From: Amycolatopsis vastitatis
GTDB lineage: Bacteria > Actinomycetota > Actinomycetes > Mycobacteriales > Pseudonocardiaceae
Assembly (NCBI RefSeq): GCF_002234595.1
Contig: NZ_NMUL01000014.1
Coordinates: forward strand, 94,645-158,644
Reading direction: 5' to 3'
Length of the DNA: 64,000 nt
Every line of letters starts with the position of its first letter. Position 1 is the stretch's first letter. Of this stretch, positions 31,759 to 40,959 are shown one piece after another. The position numbers and the translations under genes are program-made. Below the pieces are notes generated by a model. The model was not told where the DNA came from. It was given only the letters and a program-made list of their open reading frames with translations, and did no database searches.

Positions 31759-32940
31759 TCAGTCCTCGTAGGTGAGGTTCTTGCCGTTCGAGGGGTCGAA
31801 CAGCTTGATCTTGTCCGCGTCGTACCAGACCTCGAGGTCCGCGTTCTCCGCCGCGGACGACTCCGCCGAGAGGCGGGCCACGATCTGGGACTCCGCGCCC
31901 GGCACGTCCGCGGACCCGCTGTCCGCGGCCAGCTCGGCCAGCTCCGCGGCGGTGGCGGCTTCGCCCTCCAGCGTGAAGTGGGCGAACTTCTCCGAGCCCA
32001 TCGACTCGAGCACGTCGATGTGCGCGGTGAAGGTGGCGCCGCCCGTCTTCTGGCCGGCTTCCACCAGCGCCGCGTCTTCGAAGTGCTCCGGCCGGATGCC
32101 GACGATGACGTCGCGGGGCGCGTTCGCCCGCTCCACCAGCTGCCGGACGCGGTCCGTCAGCGGCGTCGTGCCCAGCGCACTCCGCAGTTCGTTGTTCTCC
32201 AGCGTCGCCGGGACGAAGTTCATCGACGGCGAACCGATGAACCCGGCCACGAACAGGTTCGCCGGGTTGTCGTAGAGGAACTGCGGCGAGCCGATCTGCT
32301 GCACGTACCCGGCCCGCAGCACCACGACCCGGTCGCCCAGGGTCATGGCCTCGGTCTGGTCGTGCGTCACGTACAGCGTCGTCGTGCCGAGCTGCTTCTG
32401 GATCTTCGACACCGAGGTCCGCATCTGGCCGCGGAGCTTGGCGTCCAGGTTGGACAGCGGCTCGTCCATCAGGAACGCCTTCGGGTTCCGGACGATCGCC
32501 CGGCCCATCGCGACGCGCTGGCGCTGGCCACCGGAAAGGTTGGCCGGCTTGCGGTCCAGGTGCTGGGTCAGGTCGAGGATCTGGGCCGCCTCCTCCACCT
32601 TCGCGCGCACCGTCTTGTCGTCGACCTTGGCCAGCCGCAGCGGGAACGCCATGTTCTCCCGGACGCTCATGTGCGGGTAGAGCGCGTAGGACTGGAACAC
32701 CATCGCGATGTCCCGGTCCTTCGGGGCCTTCTCGTTGACGCGCTGCCCGTCGATGCGCAGCTCGCCGGAGGTGATGTCCTCCAGCCCGGCCACCATGTTC
32801 AGCATGGTCGACTTCCCGCAGCCGGACGGGCCGACCAGGACCAGGAACTCGCCGTCCCCGATCGTCATGTCCACTTCGGACACCGCGAGCGCGCCGTCGG
32901 GGTACTTCTTCGACACCTTGTCGAGCACGATCTCTGCCAT
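31759..32940 (-). CDS. sugC: Trehalose ABC importer ATPase SugC (UgpC/MalK family)
   Basis: A 393-residue sugar-importer ATPase. Walker A GPSGCGKST at 37-45, Q-loop VFQSYALYPHM, signature LSGGQRQRVAMGRA, Walker B AFLMDEPLSNLD, His switch YVTHDQTEAM, then the C-terminal regulatory TOBE-like domain. Same length as the M. tuberculosis SugC I remember. It is the last of four genes in the order binding protein, permease, permease, ATPase, which is that of LpqY-SugABC, the trehalose recycler. The exact sugar is inferred from this order. Confidence 0.88.
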   Translation of the reverse strand: MAEIVLDKVSKKYPDGALAVSEVDMTIGDGEFLVLVGPSGCGKSTMLNMVAGLEDITSGELRIDGQRVNEKAPKDRDIAMVFQSYALYPHMSVRENMAFPLRLAKVDDKTVRAKVEEAAQILDLTQHLDRKPANLSGGQRQRVAMGRAIVRNPKAFLMDEPLSNLDAKLRGQMRTSVSKIQKQLGTTTLYVTHDQTEAMTLGDRVVVLRAGYVQQIGSPQFLYDNPANLFVAGFIGSPSMNFVPATLENNELRSALGTTPLTDRVRQLVERANAPRDVIVGIRPEHFEDAALVEAGQKTGGATFTAHIDVLESMGSEKFAHFTLEGEAATAAELAELAADSGSADVPGAESQIVARLSAESSAAENADLEVWYDADKIKLFDPSNGKNLTYED

Positions 32941-32944
32941 AGCG

Positions 32945-33784
32945 CTACCCCTTCACCGCACCGGAGGTCAGCCCCGCCACGATGCGACGCTGGAAGAACA
33001 ACACGAACACAATGATCGGGATGGTGATCACGACCGCGGCCGCGCACACCTGCCCGGTCGGGTCCTCGAACTGCGAGGACCCGGTGAAGAACGACAGCGC
33101 CGCCGGCACCGTGCGCGACGCCGTGGTCGATGTCAGCGAGATGGCGAACAGGAAGTCGTTCCAGCAGAAGATGAACACCAGGATCGCCGTGGTGAACACG
33201 CCCGGCGCGGCCAGCGGCGCGATCACCTTGCGGAACGCCTGGGCCGGCGTCGCGCCGTCCATCTTCGCCGCCTTTTCCAGCTCCCACGGGATTTCCCGGA
33301 AGAAGGCGGACAGCGTGTAGATCGACAGCGGCAGCGCGAACGTGATGTAGGGCAGGATCAGCCCGGGCCAGGTGTCGAACAGCCCGATGTTCCGCTCGAT
33401 GTTGAACAACGGCGTCACCAGCGACACCTGCGGGAACATCGCGATCAGCAGCGACAGCCCGACGAGCAGCTGCTTGCCGGGGAAGTCGAGCCGGGCGACC
33501 GCGTACGCGGCCATCGTGCCCAGCACCACCGCGATCAGCGTGGAGATGATCGCGATGCCGATCGAGTTCACCAGCGCCAGCAGGAACTCCGAGGTCGCGA
33601 AGATGTCCGCGTAGTTCTGCCAGGTCCACGACTGCGGGATGAACGACCCGTCGGTGATCGTGTCCTTGGTCTTGAACGACAGCGAGATCACCCAGAGCAC
33701 CGGCACCAGCGCGAACACCAGCACGAGGATGTCGACGAGGCCCCACCTGACCTTGCGGCCCGTCGTGACGGTTCCCATCGTCAT
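32945..33784 (-). CDS. sugB: ABC sugar permease SugB
   Basis: A 279-residue MalG-type inner-membrane permease with six helices. The EAA-type motif near 190 reads EKAAKMDGATPAQAFRKVIA, ending with PLAAPGVFTT. Start ATG at 33784 overlaps the stop of the first permease (TGATG), so translation is coupled. Pairs with SugA to form the channel of the importer. Confidence 0.88.
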   Translation of the reverse strand: MTMGTVTTGRKVRWGLVDILVLVFALVPVLWVISLSFKTKDTITDGSFIPQSWTWQNYADIFATSEFLLALVNSIGIAIISTLIAVVLGTMAAYAVARLDFPGKQLLVGLSLLIAMFPQVSLVTPLFNIERNIGLFDTWPGLILPYITFALPLSIYTLSAFFREIPWELEKAAKMDGATPAQAFRKVIAPLAAPGVFTTAILVFIFCWNDFLFAISLTSTTASRTVPAALSFFTGSSQFEDPTGQVCAAAVVITIPIIVFVLFFQRRIVAGLTSGAVKG

Positions 33785-34746
33785 CAGCGCTTACCCCCGT
33801 TGTCCGAACCCGGTGCGGCCGTGCCGAACACCTTGATGAAGATGAACGCGATGATCGCCACCGTGATGAAGATCAGCACCGCCATCGTCGACCCGACGCC
33901 GAGGTTGAGGCCCTTGACCAGGTTGTCGTAGGTCTGCATGGACACCGAACCGGTGTCCTGCGCGCCGTTGGTGAGCACGTAGATGTTGTCGAAGATGCGG
34001 AACGCGTCGAGCGTGCGGAACAGCAACGCCACCAGGATCGCCGGCTTCATCACCGGCACCATCACCTTCGTGAACCGCTGCCACGCGGTCGCGCCGTCCA
34101 TCGCCGCGGCCTTGAGCAGGTCGTCCGGCACCAGCGCCAGGCCCGCCATCAGCAGCAGCGCCATGAACGGCGTGGTCTTCCACACCTCGGCGCCGATGAT
34201 GATGAACAGCGACGGCCACTGCTCGGTGAGCGGGGCCGCGTCGGAGGCGAGGAGGTTCGCCAGGTAGCCGGTCTTCGGCGTCCACGCGTAGTACCACGAG
34301 AACGCCGCGACGACGGTGACGATGCCGTACGGGATCAGCGCGACGGTGCGGACCAGGCCACGGCCGACGAGCGTCCGGTGCATGATCAGCGCCAGCGCCA
34401 TGCCGAGCACGAACTCGATCGCCACGGACACCACGGTGAGGAACATCGTCGTGCCGAACGCCGTCCACCAGTACGAACTGGACAGCACGGCCGCGTAGTT
34501 GTCGAACCCGATGAACTTCTGCTGCGCCGGGAACCGCAGGTCGTACCGCTGCAGCGACAACCAGAGCGAGTAGAGGATCGGGTAGCCGGTGACCGCGATC
34601 ATCACGATGAACGCCGGCGCGCACAGCCACAGCCCGAGCCTTCTCTCGGCTTTCTTTCCTTCGGAGAGCACGGGTTTGGCCTTCTTGCGGGACGTCGCCT
34701 CCTCGGCGACGGTGGCCCCGGCCGGGGTCGAGTCCTGGACGGTCAC
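33784..34746 (-). CDS. sugA: ABC sugar permease SugA
   Basis: A 320-residue MalF-type permease with an N-terminal cytoplasmic extension of about 40 residues and six helices. EAA-type loop: LLKAAAMDGATAWQRFTKVM followed by VPVMKPAILVALLFR. GTG at 34746 overlaps the stop of the binding-protein gene (GTGA). Part of the LpqY-SugABC-like operon. Confidence 0.88.
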   Translation of the reverse strand: MTVQDSTPAGATVAEEATSRKKAKPVLSEGKKAERRLGLWLCAPAFIVMIAVTGYPILYSLWLSLQRYDLRFPAQQKFIGFDNYAAVLSSSYWWTAFGTTMFLTVVSVAIEFVLGMALALIMHRTLVGRGLVRTVALIPYGIVTVVAAFSWYYAWTPKTGYLANLLASDAAPLTEQWPSLFIIIGAEVWKTTPFMALLLMAGLALVPDDLLKAAAMDGATAWQRFTKVMVPVMKPAILVALLFRTLDAFRIFDNIYVLTNGAQDTGSVSMQTYDNLVKGLNLGVGSTMAVLIFITVAIIAFIFIKVFGTAAPGSDNGGKR

Positions 34747-36065
34747 GGGATCACTCCCTTCGACTGGAGCGCGTCACCGAGCTGCTCGCGCAGCTTGGCC
34801 GCGGTGGCCTGCGGGTCGATTTCCGACGGCGGCGAAAGGACCTTCGACATGACCGTCGAGGCGTTCTGGTACGCCGGGGTCAGCGGGCGCACCGCGGCGG
34901 TCTTGAGCGCGGTGAGGATCGCTTCGCGCATCGGGTACTGGATCGCCATGTTCGGATTGTCGGCCGACGCCGGCTTGCCCGGGTCGAGCGGGACGTCGTT
35001 GTGGTACACCGATTCGATGCTCGGCGGCACGCCGTCGTTGATCGCGGAGATCTTCTGGCTTTCCGGGCTGCGCAGGCACAACGCGGCCTCGAAGGCTTCC
35101 GGCTTGTGCTGCGAGTAGGTGCTCACCGCCAGGTCGAACCCGCCGATCGTGGTCCGGGCGGGCATCCCGGCCTGGGCCTCCGGGTAGACCGCCCACTTGA
35201 AGTGCGGGAGGTCGGCCTTCTTGTCCTTGGCGTAGGCGGCGTAGACGTACGGCCAGTTGAGCTGGAACGCGGCCTGGCCGCGCTGGAACGCCTGCCGGAT
35301 GTCGTCCTCCTTCATGTTGCTCAGCGACGGATCGGTGAGCCCCGAGGTCGAGACCTTCTTGAGCAGTTCCAGCGCCTTCACGGCGCCGTCGTCCATCACG
35401 ACGGACTTGCCGTCGTCGGACAGGATGTGCCCGCCCATCGACGCGACCAGCGTGTTGTAGAAGACCACCAGGCCTTCGTACTGCGCGCCGGTGAACACGA
35501 TCTCGTAGGGCTTGCCCCGTTGCTTGAGCTCCTGGGACTGCTGCATCATCTCGTCCCACGTCTTCGGCGGCGTGGGCGTGACGCGGTCGTCGTACCAGAG
35601 CAGCTGGACGTTGGTGTTCTTCGTGGCCGCGTACAGCTTCCCGTTGTGGGTCGCCGTGTCCAGCGGCCCCTGCAGGACGCCCTGCGACGCCTCCACCTTG
35701 TTCTGGCCGGTCCATTCCTCGGCCCAGCCCGCTTCGGCGAACTCCGAGACCCACGTGACGTCGAGGCCCAGGATGTCCATGGCGGTGTCGCCCGCGGCCA
35801 GCCGGCGCGCCATCTGCAGCCGCTGGTCGTCCGCCCCGCGCTGCAGCTTGTTGTAGACGATTTCGTACTTCCCGGCCGCCTTCACGTTGCAGGCGTCGAC
35901 AACCTTCTGGAAGTTGTCCTCGGGCGACATGTAGATATTGATCTTGAGTCCGGAACTCGTCCCGCACCCGGCCAGCATGCCCGTCACCAAAGCCCCTGCC
36001 CCCAGCAGGACCGCGGTGCGGCCGGGCGAGCGTCCCCGTTTGCCCGCGCCGATCCTCTTCCCCAT
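34743..36065 (-). CDS. lpqY: Extracellular sugar-binding lipoprotein LpqY-like
   Basis: A 440-residue substrate-binding lipoprotein. Basic N-terminus, hydrophobic run and lipobox GMLAGC with lipid-Cys at 34. The mature part has the family-1 binding-protein fold: QLLWYDDRVTPTPPKTWDEM, and FQLNWPYVYAAYAKDKKADL. ATG at 36065. First gene of the importer operon. Trehalose is likely, maltose-type sugars remain possible. The gap upstream (36066-36308) holds an inverted repeat that may be its operator. Confidence 0.85.
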   Translation of the reverse strand: MGKRIGAGKRGRSPGRTAVLLGAGALVTGMLAGCGTSSGLKINIYMSPEDNFQKVVDACNVKAAGKYEIVYNKLQRGADDQRLQMARRLAAGDTAMDILGLDVTWVSEFAEAGWAEEWTGQNKVEASQGVLQGPLDTATHNGKLYAATKNTNVQLLWYDDRVTPTPPKTWDEMMQQSQELKQRGKPYEIVFTGAQYEGLVVFYNTLVASMGGHILSDDGKSVVMDDGAVKALELLKKVSTSGLTDPSLSNMKEDDIRQAFQRGQAAFQLNWPYVYAAYAKDKKADLPHFKWAVYPEAQAGMPARTTIGGFDLAVSTYSQHKPEAFEAALCLRSPESQKISAINDGVPPSIESVYHNDVPLDPGKPASADNPNMAIQYPMREAILTALKTAAVRPLTPAYQNASTVMSKVLSPPSEIDPQATAAKLREQLGDALQSKGVIP

Positions 36066-36251
36066 CAGGCCTCCTCACCCGCGTGCACGCCGGTTACCGC
36101 GGTACCCGGTGGGCACCGCGACGCGATGAGGCGAACCGCGCCAGCACCCCGACGTGCTAGTGCTCGGGCCGCCGCGCTGGTTGGGCGAGGCCGCCCGACT
36201 GGTGTCGGCCAACTTATGCCGGGCGATCACACCCCGCAAGCAGTATCGGTA

Positions 36252-36280
36252 ACGATTCAGCGCACCGCGCGCCGAATCGT
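36252..36280. promoter_or_regulatory. Inverted repeat ACGATTC-N15-GAATCGT upstream of lpqY
   Basis: Two 7-bp arms (36252-36258 and 36274-36280) in the 243-bp gap before lpqY. Either a regulator site for the importer or a weak stem after the upstream gene. No other feature is seen in this gap. Confidence 0.4.
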
Positions 36281-36308
36281 GATTTTTCCCTGGTAAAGAC
36301 CCGCTTTT

Positions 36309-36827
36309 TCAGGCGTTCGCGGACGGCGGTTTCAGAGCGAGCTTGGCGAGCAGTTCCCGGCCCTGCTCGGCCGAGCGCGGCTGGCACAGGACGTCGTAGC
36401 GGCCGGCGACCAGCTGGCTCGCCGACGAGAAGTCCCGCCGTCCCCGCGACATGCTGTACCCGATGGCGGCGAACATCAGCCCGGACAGCACACCGAGCAC
36501 CAGCCCGGTCAGCAGCTGGAGCGCGAAGCCCTGGTTGACGAACAACCCGAGCAGCAGCCCCGCGAACAGACCGAACCACGCCCCGGACACCGCGCCGGTG
36601 CCGAGGACCCGGCCCCAGCTGAGCCTCCCGATGACGCGCTCGACCAGCATCAGATCGACGCCGACGATCGTGACGTCACCGACCGAAAACTCGCTGTCCG
36701 CGAGGAAGTCGACCGCCTGCTGCGCCTCGCCGTAGGTCGCGTACGACCCGATCGGCCAGCCGGTCGGCGGGGTCGGCAGCCGCGGCAGCCCACCTTGCGC
36801 CCGGCCCCCGCCAAAGGGACTACTCAC
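36309..36827 (-). CDS. General stress protein-like membrane protein
   Basis: A 172-residue protein with a cytoplasmic N-terminal half of general-stress type (GSYATYGEAQQAVDFLADSE and VTIVGVDLMLVERVIGRLSW), then two glycine-rich helices (GAVSGAWFGLFAGLLLGLFV; LLTGLVLGVLSGLMFAAIGY), and a C-terminal tail ending CQPRSAEQGRELLAKLAL. It matches the Rv1234-like gene next to lpqY in mycobacteria (from memory). A GTG at 36827 best fits the spacing to AGGTG; ATG at 36830 and 36833 are alternatives. Function unknown. Confidence 0.78.
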   Translation of the reverse strand: MSSPFGGGRAQGGLPRLPTPPTGWPIGSYATYGEAQQAVDFLADSEFSVGDVTIVGVDLMLVERVIGRLSWGRVLGTGAVSGAWFGLFAGLLLGLFVNQGFALQLLTGLVLGVLSGLMFAAIGYSMSRGRRDFSSASQLVAGRYDVLCQPRSAEQGRELLAKLALKPPSANA

Positions 36828-36953
36828 CATCATCACCTGCGCACTCGTGGTCCTGGGTGTCCATCTTGTCAAGAACACCCGGACCGTGCGAGCCGCTTAC
36901 CCCGAAAGGCCGGGCGGGAATTGTCGATTCGACGACAAAGCGCGTCCCGGACT

Positions 36954-38150
36954 TCACGAGCGGGACTTGTACTCCCGCAGCAGGCCGCGGCTGATGATGG
37001 TCTTCTGGATCTCGCTGGTGCCCTCGCCGATCAGCAGGAACGGCGCCTCGCGCATGAGCCGCTCGATCTCGTACTCCTTCGAGTACCCGTAGCCGCCGTG
37101 GATGCGGAACGCGTCCTGCGTGACCTCCGCGCAGTACTCGGACGCGATGAGCTTCGCCATCCCGGCCTCGACGTCGTTGCGCGCGCCGGAGTCCTTGAGC
37201 CGGGCCGCGTTCACCATCATCAGGTGGGCCGCCTCGACCTTGGTCGCCATCTCGGCCAGCTTGAACGCCACGGCCTGGTGCTCGGCGATCGCCTTGCCGA
37301 ACGTCTTGCGCTGCTGGGCGTACTCCACCGCGAGCTCGAACGCCCGGATCGCGATGCCGCAGGCGCGCGCCGCGACGTTGACGCGGCCGACCTCGACACC
37401 GTCCATCATGTACGCGAAGCCCTTGCCCGGCGCTTCGCCGAGGACCATGTCGGCGCCGATCTTGTAGCCGTCGAAGACCGCTTCGGTCGTGTCGACGCCC
37501 TTGTAGCCCATCTTGTCGATCTTGCCGGGGATGGTCAGCCCGGGAGCCACCTCGCCGAAGCCCTCGGGCTTCTCGACCAGGAACGTCGTCAGGTTCTGGT
37601 GCGGCTTCTCGGCGCCTTCGTCGGTCTTGACGAGCAGCGCGATCAGGTTGGACGAGCCGCCGTTGGTCAGCCACATCTTCGAGCCGTCGATGACGTACCC
37701 GTCGCCGGTCTTCTTCGCCTTCGTCTTGATCGCGGCGACGTCCGAGCCGAGGTCGGGTTCCGACATCGAGAAGGAGCCGCGGACTTCGCCGGTCGCCATC
37801 CGCGGCAGGAAGTGCTGCTTCTGCGCTTCGGTGCCGTGGCGGGAGATCATGTGCGCGACGATGAAGTGCGTGTTGATCACCCCGGACACGCTCATCCAGC
37901 CCCGCGCGATCTCCTCGACGACCAGCGCGTAGGTGAGCAGCGACTCGCCGAGCCCGCCGTACTCCTCCGGGATCGTGATCCCGAACAGGCCCATCTCCTT
38001 CATGCCCTCGACGATGTCGGCGGGGTAGGTGTCGGCGTGCTCGAGCTCCTGCGCGTGCGGGATGACCTCCTTGTCCACGAACTGGCGGACGGTCGCGAGG
38101 ATCTCCGACTGCACGTCGGACAGGCCGGCGGTCTGGGCGAGACGGGCCAT
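36954..38150 (-). CDS. Acyl-CoA dehydrogenase
   Basis: A 398-residue FAD-dependent acyl-CoA dehydrogenase for the first step of a beta-oxidation-type pathway. Signature SFSMSEPDLGSDVAAIKTKA (FAD/substrate), IGEGTSEIQKTIISRGLL near the C-terminus, and QDAFRIHGGYGYSKEYEIER. The general base is probably a Glu in the helix before residue 370, as in short-chain members, not verified. Start ATG at 38150 follows GGAG. Not found next to lpqY in the mycobacterial order; an insertion in this lineage. Confidence 0.92.
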   Translation of the reverse strand: MARLAQTAGLSDVQSEILATVRQFVDKEVIPHAQELEHADTYPADIVEGMKEMGLFGITIPEEYGGLGESLLTYALVVEEIARGWMSVSGVINTHFIVAHMISRHGTEAQKQHFLPRMATGEVRGSFSMSEPDLGSDVAAIKTKAKKTGDGYVIDGSKMWLTNGGSSNLIALLVKTDEGAEKPHQNLTTFLVEKPEGFGEVAPGLTIPGKIDKMGYKGVDTTEAVFDGYKIGADMVLGEAPGKGFAYMMDGVEVGRVNVAARACGIAIRAFELAVEYAQQRKTFGKAIAEHQAVAFKLAEMATKVEAAHLMMVNAARLKDSGARNDVEAGMAKLIASEYCAEVTQDAFRIHGGYGYSKEYEIERLMREAPFLLIGEGTSEIQKTIISRGLLREYKSRS

Positions 38151-38335
38151 CACAGCTCCCTTTCCGGAGTACGACGCCGCTCCCGGCGCTGGGTTACCGG
38201 TGAGTATGACCCGAAAGCCGCAACGCTGCTATGAGGACGCTCACGCTCCCGGCGGTCACGGTCGGTGGATCTCCCGCGGGCGGCGGCCGGCGAGCGGCTA
38301 ACGTGGGAGCCCTGCACGCATCGAGGGGACTCGTC

Positions 38336-39055
38336 ATGACCGACCCGTCCGGGGACAAGGACCGTCCGGCCACCGACCCGACCGCGGCGTACGACCCGCC
38401 GCCGACCGGCGACCCGGCGCCGTACGCGCCGGAGAACTACGACCCGCCGGCGTCCGACGCGACCACGTCCGACACTGCGGTGTCCGACACGACGGTGCCG
38501 GACCCGGCCATCGACGGCACCACGGCCGCTCAGGACACCCCTGCCGCCCACGACAACACCGCCGCCTCCGACAACCCCGCCGCCCCCGACAGCACCGTCA
38601 CCTCCGAGCAGCCCGGTCAGCTGCCGCCCGGTGCGTTCGAGACGCCCGCGGCACACATCCCCGGCACGCCCTACGCCGCTCCGGGCGAACCGCAGCCGGT
38701 GTACCAGCCGCCGTTCCAGCAGCAGACCTTCCAGCAGCCCTACCCGCCGCCGTACGGGCAGCCGTACGCGCCGCCTGCGCCGTACGGGCAGCCGTACCCG
38801 GCTCCGCCGCGCGGGCAGGACAACGCCCTCGCGATCGGCGCCCTGGTCTGCTCGATCCTCGGCTTCTGCTCCGGCATCACGGCGCTCGCCGGGCTGATCA
38901 TGGGCCACATCGCGCTGAGCAAGACGAACCGCGGCGAAGCGGGCGGCCGCGGGCTGGCCACGGCCGCCGTGATCGTCGGCTACGTCGTGATCGCGCTCTG
39001 GGTCGGCTTCTTCACCACCCTGATCATCCTCGGCGCCAACGGCTACCTGAACTAG
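38336..39055 (+). CDS. DUF4190 membrane protein with long disordered N-terminus
   Basis: A 239-residue protein. The N-terminal 150 residues are low complexity: Asp/Thr/Pro-rich (DTAVSDTTVPDPAIDGTT), then Gln/Pro/Tyr-rich with repeats of PYGQPY. The C-terminal DUF4190 domain holds two helices, ALVCSILGFCSGITALAGLI and ATAAVIVGYVVIALWVGFFT. ATG at 38336 follows GAGGGG. Its TAG stop overlaps the stop of the convergent SPFH gene in the palindrome ACTAGT. Cell-division or envelope roles have been suggested for such proteins, not shown. Confidence 0.82.
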   Translation: MTDPSGDKDRPATDPTAAYDPPPTGDPAPYAPENYDPPASDATTSDTAVSDTTVPDPAIDGTTAAQDTPAAHDNTAASDNPAAPDSTVTSEQPGQLPPGAFETPAAHIPGTPYAAPGEPQPVYQPPFQQQTFQQPYPPPYGQPYAPPAPYGQPYPAPPRGQDNALAIGALVCSILGFCSGITALAGLIMGHIALSKTNRGEAGGRGLATAAVIVGYVVIALWVGFFTTLIILGANGYLN

Positions 39056-39936
39056 TCGGCTGCGGGCAGCACGGCGTCGCCGGGGCTGCGCGGCGACGGC
39101 GCCGCGTGGCCGTTCGCCTCCGGCTTCGCCTCCACGGCTTCGGGTTCCGGCTTGGCCTCGGCAGCGGGTGCCGCGGCCGCGGGCTTCGGCGTCTGCGCGT
39201 CCAGGAACCGCAGCAGCTCCACCGGGAACGGCAGCACCAGCGTCGAGTTCTTCTCCGACGACACCTGCACGACCGTCTCGAGCAGCCGCAGCTGCAGCGC
39301 CGCCGGGGTGTCGGCCATCTGCGCGGCCGCCTGCGAGAGCTTGTACGACGCCTGCAGCTCGCCGTCGGCGGAGATGACGCGCGCGCGCCGTTCCCGCTCC
39401 GCCTCGGCCTGCCGCGACATCGAGCGCTTCATCGCCTCCGGCAGCGCGACGTCCTTGATCTCGACGCGGTCGATGTGGATGCCCCAGTCCAGCGCCGGGC
39501 TGTCGATCATCAGCTCCAGGCCCTCGTTGAGGCGTTCGCGGTTGGACAGCAGGTCGTCGAGGTCGCTCTTGCCGATGATCGAGCGCAGCGACGTCTGCGC
39601 GACCTGGCCGACCGCCGACCGGTAGTCCTGCACGTTGACGGCCGCGACGACCGGGTCGATGACCTTGAAGTACACGACCGCGTCGACCCGGACCGTGACG
39701 TTGTCCCGGGTGATGCCGTCCTGGGCGGGCACCGGCATGGTCACGATCTGCATGTTGACCTTCTGCAGCCGGTCCGCGAACGGCACCAGCACCATCAGGC
39801 CGGGCTCCGCGATCCGCGACCGCACCCGGCCGAACCGGTAGACCAGGCCGCGTTCGTACTGCTTCACCACACGCACGCTGGCCGCGAGCCAGGCTCCACC
39901 CGCGACGACGACGGCGCTGAGAATCTCCACCACCAT
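39052..39936 (-). CDS. SPFH/stomatin-like (slipin) protein
   Basis: A 294-residue stomatin-family protein: one N-terminal helix (VEILSAVVVAGGAWLAASV), then the SPFH domain RSRIAEPGLMVLVPFADRLQ, VRVDAVVYFKVIDPVVAAVN and WGIHIDRVEIKDVALPEAMK. A helical stretch RQAEAERERRARVISADGEL and an Ala/Pro/Glu tail follow. ATG at 39936 follows GGGAG. It probably forms membrane microdomain oligomers; an NfeD partner is not present beside it. Confidence 0.9.
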   Translation of the reverse strand: MVVEILSAVVVAGGAWLAASVRVVKQYERGLVYRFGRVRSRIAEPGLMVLVPFADRLQKVNMQIVTMPVPAQDGITRDNVTVRVDAVVYFKVIDPVVAAVNVQDYRSAVGQVAQTSLRSIIGKSDLDDLLSNRERLNEGLELMIDSPALDWGIHIDRVEIKDVALPEAMKRSMSRQAEAERERRARVISADGELQASYKLSQAAAQMADTPAALQLRLLETVVQVSSEKNSTLVLPFPVELLRFLDAQTPKPAAAAPAAEAKPEPEAVEAKPEANGHAAPSPRSPGDAVLPAAD

Positions 39937-40031
39937 GACTGCTCCCGGGGTTGCGTTATCCCGTGAAATCCCAGCGTACGCTCGTGCGGACCCCGACGAA
40001 ACGCACTGGACGCGGCCGCCACGATGGGGTG

Positions 40032-40949
40032 GTGAACGATCTCCGCGTACCCCCGCTGTTCGCCGCCCGCGCACCACGGGTGCTCGGCGCGGAGGCCGTC
40101 CCGTGGCTCGCGGCCCTGCCGGACCTCGCCGCGGGCTACGCCCGGAGGTGGGGCCTGACGTTCGAGGGCGAGGCGATGCACGGCTACGTCGGCGTCGTGC
40201 AGCCCGCGCGCCGGGCCGACGGCACACCGGTGGTGCTGAAACTGGGCTGGCGCAACTGCCGCAACAAAGAGTCCGCCGACGAGCCGCTCGCACTGTCCAC
40301 ATGGGCCGGTCGCGGTGCGGTGCTGCTGCTGGAGTCCGCGCCGGACGACGGCGTCCTGCTGCTCGAACGGCTCGACGCCGGGCGCACCCTGGACGACCTC
40401 CCGCTGCGCTCGGCGATCCCGCTCATCGGTTCGCTGGCGCGGCGCCTCGCCGTTCCCGCGCCGTCGTCGATGCGGCGACGGCTGCGCGACGAAGCGGCGC
40501 GGTTGACCGATGAACTCCCTCTCCGCTGGGCGGCGCTCGGCGGGCCGTTCGACCGGCGGCTCGTCGACGACGCCGTGGCGATCTGCCGCGAACTGGGACC
40601 GTCGGCGGGTGAACTGCTCGTGAACGAGGACCTGCACTTCCAGAACGTCCTGGGCGGCACGCGCGAGCCGTGGCTGGTGATCGACCCGAAGCCGCTGTCC
40701 GGCGACCTCGAGTGGGGCGTCATCCCGTTGTTCTGGAACCGTTTCACCGAGTCCACACTGGACGATCGGTTCGCGCTGATCGTCGCGTCGCAGGAGCTGG
40801 ACGCCGCGAAGGCGCGGGCCTGGACTCTCGTGCGGGCGGTGCAGAACTGGATCTGGATGCTCGAGGAGTACACGGCGTCCGGCGAAGACAGCGACGACCC
40901 GGCCTACGTCACAGTGCCGGAAATCGCTGTCTGGGCGGCCAGCCGATAG
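40032..40949 (+). CDS. Aminoglycoside/hydroxyurea phosphotransferase-like kinase
   Basis: A 305-residue APH(6)/hydroxyurea-type small-molecule kinase. ATP-binding half with VVLKLGWRNCRNKESADEPL; the catalytic loop LLVNEDLHFQNVLGG (HxD reduced to E-D-L-H-x-x-N style) and the metal Asp in LVIDPKPLSGDLEWG. GTG at 40032. Members of this family confer resistance to streptomycin or hydroxyurea; here the target is unknown and resistance is not implied by sequence alone. It precedes the MgtE-domain gene by 10 nt. Confidence 0.82.
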   Translation: MNDLRVPPLFAARAPRVLGAEAVPWLAALPDLAAGYARRWGLTFEGEAMHGYVGVVQPARRADGTPVVLKLGWRNCRNKESADEPLALSTWAGRGAVLLLESAPDDGVLLLERLDAGRTLDDLPLRSAIPLIGSLARRLAVPAPSSMRRRLRDEAARLTDELPLRWAALGGPFDRRLVDDAVAICRELGPSAGELLVNEDLHFQNVLGGTREPWLVIDPKPLSGDLEWGVIPLFWNRFTESTLDDRFALIVASQELDAAKARAWTLVRAVQNWIWMLEEYTASGEDSDDPAYVTVPEIAVWAASR

Positions 40950-40959
40950 TGTCAGCGGC

